29,023 nucleotides of DNA from a virus. Below the pieces are notes generated by a model. It had not been told where the DNA came from. It ran no database searches and saw only the letters and a list, made by a program, of their open reading frames with translations. The stretch covers positions 1-29,023 of the IMG/VR virus record IMGVR_UViG_3300032820_000076; one strand, written 5' to 3'. The translations under genes were made by a program, and so were the position numbers. Below are positions 17,601-24,400 of the stretch, piece by piece (within the stretch, counting starts at the first letter, position 1; the number at the start of each line of letters is the position of its first letter).

Positions 17601-20600
17601 TAATGATGGAACTAAAATGTATGTTACAGGTTGGGCAGGTGATGATATTAATGAATATACATTAACAACAGGTTTTGATATTTCAACAGCATCATATTCT
17701 CAAAATTTTGATGTTAGTTCTCAAGCCGCAAAACCATCAGCGGTACAATTTCAATCAGATGGAACTATAATGTATGTTTTAAATGGAACTGGTACTCCAA
17801 CAATATTCAAATACACATTATCAACAGCATTTGATGTTTCGACAGCATCCTATTCAAATAAATCGTTTGAGGTAACAGATCAAGAAACTAAAGCAAGAGG
17901 CTTTTGCTTTAGTAATAATGGACTTCAAATGTTTCTTTGTGGTTGGCAAGGAGATGACGTTAATGAATATACTGTACATGGTGCTTCGACAACATATTCT
18001 GCTAAAAAATTCAATTATGATTGGAACCAGCAACTAGAATATAAAGAAAGAAATGTTGTTAAAAATAATACTAAATTGTATAAAACACATAGAGAGTTGG
18101 GTTTAGTTAAAACAAATACTAAATTATCTGTTGATAATCAAGTTAATACAATACAACTTAGAATAGGTGAAAAAGCAAACGAACTTACATTTCCAGCACA
18201 TATTGATATAGGAACACCGCCTGCAGAATCGAACACATACGGATTGCCATATGAAAATATATTAGCCTACGCATATGCTAATATAGTAAATGGTAAGGTA
18301 GATAGTATTACTGTTAACAGGGGCGGACAAGGATATAACTCAGCAACAAAACCAACAATTACTATAGGTGATCCAATTCTTGAAGGAGGAGTTCGGGCAA
18401 CAGTTGAAGATTCAGATATAACAATAGTAAATGGTGAAGTTACTGCAATTGCTATTCAAAATGCAAATAAGGGATCAGGATACGAACAAAGTTATGCAAT
18501 TATAGACGAAGGTGAATCAAATGAAGAAATTGTAGAATTAAAATATTTTGATAGATTTGCTACACGGTTATTTAATTCAGATGTTAATATATTATCGAAT
18601 AGTGATTTTGAACAGAAAACTACTGCGTTTTGGGATACAAAATTAGGAACTTTAGACACAACTGGTAAAGTTACTGTAGTTGCAATTTATGCAGGTGGTA
18701 CTGGTTATACAAGTATCGTTGCCGCAACAACTGGTGGTTCGGGTACAGGACTAACTCTTGATATAACTCAAATAGGCGGCGTAATTCAATCAGCTACGGT
18801 TGTTAATGGAGGTGGAGGATATACAGTAGGAGATGTAGTAGCAGTGGCAGGCGGAACAGATGGTACTTTTACGGTCTCAACTGTTAATTCAAATGCAACA
18901 ATTTATGGTAATGCAAGTGGTGTATATACTGGTGATAGTGTAAATGCAACGCATTATGTAGGTCAAAGAGGTTTGAAAAATTCAACATTGTCCGGCGGTA
19001 CGGTTTTAGAAAGTATACAATATCAAGCAAAAGCATTATTTAAAACAAATACACCATTAGATTCTGTAAAATTAAAATATGGACATTCAGCAACAGATGT
19101 GGATTTTGATGCAATGACATCTGTCATCTTAACACCACAAACTTCATCAGAAGAATTAACTATAGGAACAACATTAGTTTATAGTGTACAAGGAGAATTT
19201 ATTGCTAGTACAGATGATTATCATGCATTATGGTTAGAAGTAAATCCACCAGATTCAAATGGTTTTATATTACATATTGATAGTTTAGAATTTACAAATC
19301 CTGCTATTGGTGATAGAATTGTGGTTGGTCGAGGTGCTCAAAGTACAACAGCATCTGCTCATTTACAATATGCAACATTTAAAGAATTAGGCAATTTTGC
19401 TAGACAACGGTGGCAAGAATTATTAACGTACGAATGGATCGATGATAGAAATATATATGTAGATACACCTAATATGGTGCCTAATTTACGGTTGCATGAA
19501 ATATTTAGATATGGTGGACAAATTCGTCCATATAAACAAAGTTGGATTAAAAGTAGAATTAAAGCAATACGAGCATTAATTCAAAATGCAAATAAGAATT
19601 TATTAAAGATAAATTTAAGTGATTCTTATCTTAATTGGAAAAAACATTTAGGTACTTCATTTGAAAAAGGTAATTCAACATTTATTCCTCAAGATTACTG
19701 GAAATATGTAGATTGGTTCCATCCAGATTATACTATTAGTTCTTCGTCTGTTGCTCAATATACTGTTACAGAAAGAAATAATTTATATGATGTAGACGAA
19801 GATGTATATTCTGTTGTTAGGGTAGATAGTGATGATGCAGATGGTAATTGGGCGTTTTATCAATGGGTCGATGACAGTTGGTTTAAAATTGGTAAGCAAA
19901 ACGGAACAATTGAATTATCAGATTTATTATATGATGTTAAGGATGTAGATGCAGGATGGGATGCCGCAGAATATGATATAGGTGGATGGGACAAAAATTA
20001 TACTAATGAATTATCCGCAATACTTAAAGGATTACATGAAGATATTTTTGTAGGTCCTTATAAACAGTATTATAAAGAGTTATTTTTTACAATTATACAT
20101 TTTATCTACGCAGAACAAACTAATTTAGATTGGGTTGCTAAGACTACATTTTTACAATTACAACGAAGAACACCTGGAGCTCTTACTCCTAAAACGTTTG
20201 ATGTAGGTAGTGAAGAAGATATTTTAGATTATCTTAATGAAGTTAAACCGTATCATTCAAAAATTGAAACAATTTTTGATGCTAGAACATTTGATGAAGA
20301 AATTAATGCCTCAGCAGATGAGGTAGTAGATATAAGAGTACAAACTAATGCATCTGGTAGTACAGAAGCATCTACATCTAGGGCATTTAGAATGTTTATA
20401 GATAATACCGGTACAAGAATATATGAAACAATGTTAGATGCTAATAAATCAACTACAGCAGAAGTACTTGATTCGATTGAAACAGAAATAACTGTGGTTG
20501 CTTCGGGTGGATTTCCAGCATCTGGCGAAGTTGTTATTGGGGCTGAACGAATTAAATATGCTTCTACAAGTAGTAATATACTTCATTCGTGTATACGAGG

Positions 20601-20790
20601 AGTAGCAGGGACATCTGCGGCAACTCATGCTTCGGGAGTAGAAGTAGTAGTAGCAGGACCAGCAGTAGGTATTCCAGTTGATCCAGATCCAGAAGCATAT
20701 AATGCATTTAATGATGATGGAACAACAACAATACAAAATAGTACAAATTCTCAAGCGGCTCTTATAAATGCAGGAAAAGGAACCATATAA
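8602..20790 (+). CDS. Giant baseplate protein in the gp7 position (4062 aa)
   Basis: A single uninterrupted frame covers 12.2 kb. The first 170 residues (RSTFDLLPEYLQSDTNKKFL, YQLDPTVV, TTNLDKLFSDYNY, WRPPIDVDKFINWNSYVWLP) and the C-terminal part (RWQELL, LRLHEIFRYGGQIRPYKQSW, NEVKPYHSKI at 3879-3888) match the large structural protein that follows gp6 in marine T4-like phages. That is where T4 places wedge protein gp7 (about 1030 residues). It is about four times longer, because modules are inserted: a GxGY beta module (254-324), a fibre-type DNDRVLFVN...NKIYKV domain (445-537), degenerate cupredoxin-like domains (718-793, 1427-1539), a five-repeat propeller-like block (2884-3126), two more GxGY units (3226-3302, 3354-3428) and a GERIKY-type module near 3974-4010. 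Expected location: the baseplate periphery. The gp7 equivalence rests on position and conserved ends. The start has only a weak GGA ribosome site. Confidence 0.88.
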   Translation: MADYSSNNTDDQVNNTIPGSTSKNIKKRSTFDLLPEYLQSDTNKKFLNATLDQMILSGNPKIESGYIGKKVGAIRSSANDVYSESRTTLNNRYQLDPTVVSQNPSTLEYESAIPYDDIISKLKYLEANTTNLDKLFSDYNYSWRPPIDVDKFINWNSYVWLPFGLPLVGLHGEEASDINGKRTHTTSAQVIHGNRQLTLENGMRLAFHDDNKTYLVTGVGKEITLIDESTLCSVTEHSMGIAPGTLALGTPDTGTGVLSSLNITNYGTGYTYNPFWNIYDPSGGPATHAMVEGEIDGEVTANVSITEAGTGYATSGVVLLVMGGQKAMPPYISANKDVHYVHEYICMEKCARDNNAWSRVNNWYHIDTVQAVNTMLNLTKSFKIDGIIVDDDYAQRPIIEWERDLHLYNYGTHYRAPVDIIITESMDPANGTNGFLLSGGSATPEVHDGYTVQDNDRVLFVNASDTYNNKIYKVNTSQTGATALTLETDGRGAGPPTHGDVVTSLNGTTLQGKDYWFDGRNGPTALTSSNATWRITQEKGIKNVPVKFELYDSTFQPLSEYNETDFLGNTVFEYLEDKTTANRFEDKFLGFALTYATTNYLSSTNTSNIMFNNSHQETMYLYDRGTTPKNILGLYYLRKFDRDASNYDFNNGWEQSYKQIRTPITVTQDVTNADDDFVVDLGTTNFEPERDYWLQSTATGFEFYLKSAYGFEKLTEINPTLYLARNKTYTFEITNGTKAFQIQDVSASAYSTGVTNNNTHSGIVTFAIAEAEANDILYYSSPSGTGKIIIIDEVLEQGWPEVFHDGVKLKRNIHYIFNDKNVVIPYESPGTDETVSDGGVPVFAPSEQTQSTENLLTVGDVVDIKFYTTDTSTTDEWAYDVPNGLKNNPGNEVLGQVQYAEIFPHFIDVLDKQPGLIGPAFGDNNYRNLESEKRFGGIINQQISPLLKSGLILGNENYDLLLALDYTADSYNVFKKKFVQKIEQLYASMASGTKISALVDQALYDLNLGKNNTFPFANSDMAYYFNMVEKTYTVTTSADTFTLPKTITQTNQYHNHVYVYTIDANGVETFETEFTLDPNANTITLGTAIASGKVVIKVSIDEGLSFIPPTLAKLGVTPAYVPKSYIDNTGTRTVVIIEGHDGSKTVAFESSITGTGSVLSHTITDYRDKALLEFENRIYGHIQSEFNTNDDNVVTYSHSPEPKRKDLSLLPGKYRITPYTIKNRNDFYDNYFNVFKLARGITLLGNAGYDANNKFTWNYGADANANGIGYWRGIYKHYFDTDRPHTHPWEILGFIGKPLWWDTNYEWVNVTKRNNMIFALQKGIISEPGQPIVQDINVARPSATFPVATDGTLQDPVTATLMSAPTSLNAQANWSIGDISPVETTWQRSSLFPYVENQFLFSINPAKFFEKYYDTKDRITDGGSKAITIQVTTAPKAGNTTGTVFYIDGVQQKKLVLQAGNVYTFNLTDASYSGHDFQLSEAWEGQVVGQYTTGWDEATDATKPTFSPTSSTPEVLYYYDSQAGLYHLQEGGVIEVLPVSHEKQIISNKTKKRHNSNELYIHNEEDVNSLSRRVLGLQQPIVDRLMFLGNDIYTDFARQLRQLNTKLSYKMQGFSKKSSISMLADSLQSEKSNNFIPNDDLTIKFHNSAPYKEYSYSGVEIIQTANGYAVYGYNNNKPYFLTQKTLKTTISQITISETNIQLYTEFAEGTDRIDYGTEFTSANDVYNFLHAYGKYLENMGFEFANPNQDGAYEDWGLTAQQFILWSEAEWGNDTSIKLSPAGSLLYFKHDHGHIKSNEYEYGSFYLDVNKSLFNSTTVDIDRQLNYISVKPKDDERAIYCASLVICDYEHLLIINNKTIFDDMIYYPILGDAKPRFKIEYLKSPDWNGTLHAPGYFVYEDTIYENFDKTADSITSNYFASEETALNKDTISVARKNIGYEKKQFLRNMRLSEDVQFQFMKGVSHLKGTPEVFNRLTRSTFLLEASVDINLQEEWMFRLGEFGPTTTQTTKEFTLKDTDIKANPQLINFGEIYEGQATDFDYDTTISMLGGDGRWLEQPSTNPAVQFNTRVKFDQSIDTIAEVELYEKDLPNAGYPRIEETTYQTFRSDDLPALYDKYKNDDSSLLYKLLQTPNWKDTYTYAKDYYVRYKGKRYISTRILNSAAQSFFGTVNAKYTKTYSSSGNLAEIVLEKCLFTIDGVTKMTSTTDPYLYGITGVTARFGEYDFTYYIPSSQISDSTVDASVSKGADANGNFTYIFTFADGQVPAVNVPADDDKVYMSAFNYKTDAEAADNTVLDRWIETGESGLFNVWTADAGAGDWATFNLQDDNFGIEQICKGYETGDEALIKLGMPHYLSEGDYVMITGAENNPALNGIHKVTGFPTGSDCQTCGLREDKQFYIDEFVGNNEVYGKVFAFRKSRFSGYSTMFASIADPKYSWITNNYAYADAYYDIQNQIIGATSAAGSYNPEFAGGQSFTVTSSYALLYPATTADLDVFIGEFRTQFQPGSGGTKAWEVIGTSIVFHAENLGGTYIAGQPIVIVYKNRTTGWGSFKFDGVNRTFTEINSQQPKADTGQLANVIVYDYEQNKELARAEVWDPFKGIVPGIAEKEIDIISGYDQALYNATTQDEEALTTTRCWGQHEVGISWWNLNTVRYIEYEQPSDLDYTFKHWGDQFPGSSMDVYEWTKSPVAPDEWITLVAGDFEIEGEIASGEVYTKVLSGVTHYYWAEEEALNPQTGQVVPYYYFWVKNKTTVPQTQSHREISTKVIAEYLNDPTGNGIFWAAPGGASNIITGNVGDRLTQHSVFQINFTSDTEDEHKEWITIREEDQETDVPDRFAKRLHESILGVDEDIDILTVAGIEDDQNYTYTTPTGSGLFTFVKASASLSSQDSDVRDVKVSTNGTKMFMLGRANDKVYEYSVSTAFDISTITYVQSLDISGQDVSSNSIEFSPDGTILIMLGQNDDKVHEYALSTGFDLSTASFTDSFDISTQELQPYGLAFNNDGTKMYVTGWAGDDINEYTLTTGFDISTASYSQNFDVSSQAAKPSAVQFQSDGTIMYVLNGTGTPTIFKYTLSTAFDVSTASYSNKSFEVTDQETKARGFCFSNNGLQMFLCGWQGDDVNEYTVHGASTTYSAKKFNYDWNQQLEYKERNVVKNNTKLYKTHRELGLVKTNTKLSVDNQVNTIQLRIGEKANELTFPAHIDIGTPPAESNTYGLPYENILAYAYANIVNGKVDSITVNRGGQGYNSATKPTITIGDPILEGGVRATVEDSDITIVNGEVTAIAIQNANKGSGYEQSYAIIDEGESNEEIVELKYFDRFATRLFNSDVNILSNSDFEQKTTAFWDTKLGTLDTTGKVTVVAIYAGGTGYTSIVAATTGGSGTGLTLDITQIGGVIQSATVVNGGGGYTVGDVVAVAGGTDGTFTVSTVNSNATIYGNASGVYTGDSVNATHYVGQRGLKNSTLSGGTVLESIQYQAKALFKTNTPLDSVKLKYGHSATDVDFDAMTSVILTPQTSSEELTIGTTLVYSVQGEFIASTDDYHALWLEVNPPDSNGFILHIDSLEFTNPAIGDRIVVGRGAQSTTASAHLQYATFKELGNFARQRWQELLTYEWIDDRNIYVDTPNMVPNLRLHEIFRYGGQIRPYKQSWIKSRIKAIRALIQNANKNLLKINLSDSYLNWKKHLGTSFEKGNSTFIPQDYWKYVDWFHPDYTISSSSVAQYTVTERNNLYDVDEDVYSVVRVDSDDADGNWAFYQWVDDSWFKIGKQNGTIELSDLLYDVKDVDAGWDAAEYDIGGWDKNYTNELSAILKGLHEDIFVGPYKQYYKELFFTIIHFIYAEQTNLDWVAKTTFLQLQRRTPGALTPKTFDVGSEEDILDYLNEVKPYHSKIETIFDARTFDEEINASADEVVDIRVQTNASGSTEASTSRAFRMFIDNTGTRIYETMLDANKSTTAEVLDSIETEITVVASGGFPASGEVVIGAERIKYASTSSNILHSCIRGVAGTSAATHASGVEVVVAGPAVGIPVDPDPEAYNAFNDDGTTTIQNSTNSQAALINAGKGTI
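9361..9573 (+). repeat. GxGY beta module, copy in N-terminal part of the giant protein
   Basis: Codons 254-324 hold two units: NITNYGTGYT (262-271) and, about 40 residues later, SITEAGTGYA, each a beta strand followed by GTGY and a hydrophobic strand. The same unit recurs at 18277-18507 and 18661-18885 and in the fibre protein near 22320 and 22680-22825. Confidence 0.6.
10753..10980 (+). other. Degenerate cupredoxin-like domain 1 in the giant protein
   Basis: Codons 718-793 show NPTLYLARNKTYTFEI, then FQIQD, TGVTNNNTHSG, FAIAEA and ILYYSSPSGTGKIIII. Virion proteins of marine T4-like phages carry cupredoxin-like domains with this order (NPTLxVxRGxTYTF, TGVTNN, LYYxCxxHxGMxGxI). Here the CxxH/M copper-ligand segment is replaced by SSPSGTG, so copper binding is unlikely. 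The domain call comes from motif order only. Confidence 0.55.
12880..13218 (+). other. Degenerate cupredoxin-like domain 2 in the giant protein
   Basis: Codons 1427-1539 show a strand ITIQVTT, VFYIDGVQQKKLVLQAGNVYTFNL, SGHDFQLSEAW, TTGWDEATDATKPTFSPT and VLYYYDSQAGLYHLQEGGVIEVL. The pattern VxxGNxYTFxL...HxFxLS...LYYY...G follows the cupredoxin-like order with one His retained (in SGHDF), but the Cys and Met ligands are absent. It is probably a structural beta sandwich. Confidence 0.5.
17251..17979 (+). repeat. Five tandem ~49-aa propeller-like repeats in the giant protein
   Basis: Codons 2884-3126 contain five repeats of about 49 residues. Each unit has a core NDGTKMYVxG, then GDDxNEY and an FDISTASY linker to the next strand. 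Examples are STNGTKMFMLG, SPDGTILIMLG, NNDGTKMYVTG, QSDGTIMYVLN and SNNGLQMFLCG, with DKVYEY, DKVHEY, DDINEY and DDVNEY following. This fits blades of a beta-propeller and resembles repeat proteins in other marine phages. Whether five blades close a ring or are part of a larger one cannot be told from sequence. Confidence 0.75.
18277..18507 (+). repeat. GxGY beta module, second region of the giant protein
   Basis: Codons 3226-3302 contain SITVNRGGQGYN followed by PTITIGDP, and then AIAIQNANKGSGYEQSY. These are two units of the strand-GxGY-strand pattern, lying directly after the propeller block and its linker. Confidence 0.6.
18661..18885 (+). repeat. GxGY beta module, third region of the giant protein
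   Basis: Codons 3354-3428 hold VVAIYAGGTGYTS, GGSGTGLTLDIT, and SATVVNGGGGYTVGDVV, then DGTFTVSTV. The spacing between the two GGxGY motifs is about 45 residues, as in the other copies. Confidence 0.6.
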
Positions 20791-20793
20791 ATA
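20786..20793 (+). promoter_or_regulatory. T4-type late promoter overlapping the stop of the giant gene
   Basis: TATAAATA is a perfect match to the T4 late promoter consensus and contains the TAA stop of the preceding gene (20788-20790). The next ATG is 18 bases on (20811), with TAGGG at 20798-20802 as ribosome site. Initiation here would give the 209-aa gene and the fibre gene their own late transcript. Confidence 0.6.
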
Positions 20794-20810
20794 TTAATAG
20801 GGTAATATAA

Positions 20811-21440
20811 ATGAAAAGTAATCTTAATATAGACATGCAAGGACACGTTAAAATATTTGATGTAAATACTGGGGAAATCCTTGTCGATAAAGCAAACAAA
20901 ATACATGCAGAAAATATGAGTAGATGTATTGCAACTACATTAAGCAATAAAGACCATTTTTCTTTATACGAAATGCATTTCGGAAATGACGGTACAATTA
21001 TAGATGCTCAAGGAAATATTACATATAGAGAACCTAAAGTTACTTTAGCAAATGATGATTTGTATAATGATAGATTTTATAAAAACTTTGATATATTAGA
21101 TGCAGATAATACAGATATTACAGAAAATAAAGTAGATATTTCGTATACAGATGGTAATTCATATACAGATATTATAATAACATGTACTTTAAATTATGAC
21201 GAACCTGTAGCAAGCGATACAAATTTTAATTTAGCAAGTGCAGATCAAAAAGCAGATGATGCTACAATTGATGGAAATTTTGTTTTTGACGAATTAGGTT
21301 TAAAATCAAAATCAGCAGATGGACGAAATGAAGGATTACTATTAAGCCATGTAGTATTTCATCCAGTACAAAAAAGTGCAAACAGAAAGATTCAAGTTCT
21401 ATACACAATTAAGGTAAGAACTAACTATACAGCAAGTTAA
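20811..21440 (+). CDS. Virion-associated protein of unknown function (209 aa)
   Basis: This gene lies between the baseplate giant and the fibre-like gene and is preceded by the perfect late box. The protein starts MKSNLNIDMQGHVKIFDVNTGEILVDKANKI, a beta-hairpin pattern often seen in small virion proteins. A central block LYEMHFGNDGTIIDAQG (52-68) is followed by acidic Asp/Asn-rich strands (DADNTDITENKVDISY, TDIIITCTLNYDEP), and then LLLSHVVFHPVQKS and QVLYTIKVRTNYT. No signal, coil or catalytic motif is visible. The FGNxGTxxDxxG block is one I associate with conserved hypotheticals of marine T4-like phages. A baseplate-to-fibre connector is a reasonable positional guess, not a finding. Confidence 0.72.
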   Translation: MKSNLNIDMQGHVKIFDVNTGEILVDKANKIHAENMSRCIATTLSNKDHFSLYEMHFGNDGTIIDAQGNITYREPKVTLANDDLYNDRFYKNFDILDADNTDITENKVDISYTDGNSYTDIIITCTLNYDEPVASDTNFNLASADQKADDATIDGNFVFDELGLKSKSADGRNEGLLLSHVVFHPVQKSANRKIQVLYTIKVRTNYTAS

Positions 21441-21452
21441 AAGGTAGAAACA

Positions 21453-24400
21453 ATGCCATATGATATAAAAAACTATAAGGGTAGCTCAATAGCAAGTGTA
21501 CTAGAAGGTACAGTTAATACCCAGACCCCGTTAAAATTAGTAGGGCAAAACTATAAAAATTATGGGCAACTTATTGCAGAAAATTTTGTTCATATAATGG
21601 AAAATTTTTCTAGAGATATTGCTCCGACTAATCCTATTGTAGGCCAACTGTGGTATAAACCAGCAGATGGTCACATATACATGTTAGATCAAGATGCTAA
21701 CAATAAAACCAAATGGAAATCTATGGCCACAATGGATATTAGAACAACAGATCCTGTTGATGATCCTAGTGGTTATACACCTCGCGAAGGGGATTTTTGG
21801 TTTAATAGTTCAGCAGATGCAGGTATATTAAACATACGATATAGAAACGACGAAACAGGTGCGTTGACATGGGGTCAACTTAGTGTACCTGTTGCCGCAG
21901 ATGCTACATTACTCTTTCAAAATATATATGACGATTCTGCCGCAGGACAAACAACAGAACCTCCGGTGTCTCATGCATGTATTAAATTTGTTGTAGATAA
22001 TAAAGTTATTGGCATATATTCTACTGGTGAAACCGAATGGTCACCTTTAGGAAAATTACTTGGTACACCTTTACAGATTACTAGTGGTGGTTCTGCGGTA
22101 ACATATGATGTTGAAGCAAATCCAGATGGATCAGCATTACATTCAAATTTTCCATATATAAGAGCAGGATTAACATTATCTGGACCATATGATCCAGATA
22201 TTCAAGCAGGATCTACAGAAGGTTTAAGTTATCAAGTTAAATTTCCGGCGCCTGCCGCTGGTGGTACTATAGCAGAAGGTTATCCGATTATTAATAAAGC
22301 ATTACAATCGATCGAATCAATTGTTATAACCAATCAAGGTAGTGGTTATACATCAACTACTCTTGGTTCTTGGAATACAAATGGTGCAAGTGCATTTGAT
22401 CAAATAGAAGAAGGTCAAGGACCATCGGGAACAGCACCGGCTTTAGTTGCTGTATTAGGAACAGCAGGAACAGAATTTGAAGATAAAATTGTATCTGTTA
22501 CAATAGGCAATGATACAAATGGTAAAGCAGGAGGTAATGGATATTTTACTCCTCCTGTTTCACCTAGTCTTAATGGTAATATACGAATTGGACGAAATAA
22601 TACAGATTTTGCCGATTTTAGAAATCTTCAAGCAGGATTTGGTAGAAAAATTATAGGAATTACTATATTAGGTGCTGGAACTGGATATTCAAATGGTTCT
22701 ATAACTATCCAAGCCCCAACTGGTGAAGATGGGACACAAGCAACCGCTACCATTACTACCGATCAAAATGCTAGTGGAGCAATTACTGCGGTTACAATAG
22801 GAAATCAAGGAGATGGTTACACCTATGCTCCTTCGACTGCGAATGGTGGTATTACAGTTCCGACAGGACAGAATGCGTCATTAATTGCTGTTTTAGGTGA
22901 TGATAGATTAATATTAGATGCTAATTCAATTAGTGGTGACAAACTACATGGTGGTAATATATCTGGATTTGAGTCAAGTGCTATTAGTGATCTTACTGAT
23001 TGGCATCGAAATGATCCAGGTATTCAAGGATTAGTAATAAAAAATGGATGGGGATCGGAAGAAGGATTAGCCACAGACACTACAGGGGTACATAATACGG
23101 ACAAAACAGCATGGACTAGTTATACCTATGGTGGCCAATTAAATGCATGGACTATGATAGTTAATGATGCGGCAGATTCACTTCAAAAAAGACGAGCAGG
23201 ATATGTTCAAGTTGCATATGAGCGTGAACAAACATTAGGTACTACATCGGGAACGGTTACTGCTGATGGCGGATTTAGAGTATTAGGAGGAGCCCATGTA
23301 GGTAAAAATTTACATGTAGATGGTAGTGTATCTATAACAGGTTCGTTATATACAGGCGGACAAATTAATAATATTGAAGTAAACAATTTAACTATTGAAG
23401 ATAATTTAATAGAACTTAATAAAAGCCAAACAGATTTGGCTCCAGCAAATTCAGGATCCGCCCCACTAGAAGGTATTTCGGGTTTATTTATTGATAGAGG
23501 ATTACTTTCTTCAACTCAAGTTCCATTTTCTACATTACTATGGGATGATTCGGATTTTGTATTATCTGGCACAACTCCAACTGGTGGTGGACCTATTAAT
23601 AAACAAGAAGACTTTTTTAAGTTAGGTACATTTACTGGTAAGACAGAACCAACTACCCCCGATGATCCTGAAGACGGAACATTAGGATCAACAAATACAA
23701 TTTCTGGGTTTCAGTTAGCAAATTTAGATGCATTGATGTATACTGCTCAAGCAGGTGTTAAATGCGATATAATAAGTGATAGTCAAGGACACGAATCAGT
23801 CCCAACTGATAGAGATGTTGGTGGATATATTGGTAGATATAATGGGTTTGCCCAAGATAGTGCAGGCGCGGCTTATCCAAATACAATAGCAGTGGCTGAT
23901 GTTGAATACAATGATGATGGAGCATACCCGGGTAAAGATCTTATTTTAGTTGATAGTGATGAAAGAATTATTAGAGGTGAATTTCACTTTTATAGAGATG
24001 CATACCCAACAGATGGATCGGATCCATTAGTAGACACAGGTGTTACAATTCATGATGGTGGAGTATCTTCAGGTAAAACAGGTGGAACAGGTGGCGAAAA
24101 TTTATATGTTATTAAAGAAGTACAAGTAGATACCCAAGCTAATTCCCTAGGAACATTTATGAGAGGGTCAGGTGGACCTGGTGCTAGGTGGAACACAGGC
24201 GGCGGAGTAGTAATTGATGTAGATGCAACAAGCCCTAATATTACATCAGCAACTTGGGCAGGTATAGATGTTACTCATAGTTTTCTAGAAGATCCAATAT
24301 GGTTTGTCGCTGGTACAGGAGATATTGGTGCAGGCCAAGTATGTGCATTACGAGAAGGTAGGTCAATAGGATGGAATAGACCAAGGATTCATGTGCATGA

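Noticed and set aside
20449-20754. Minus-strand frame of 101 aa in the end of the giant gene
   Set aside because: Cys/Ile-rich composition from antisense reading of an AT-rich coding region; no ribosome site or sensible domain.
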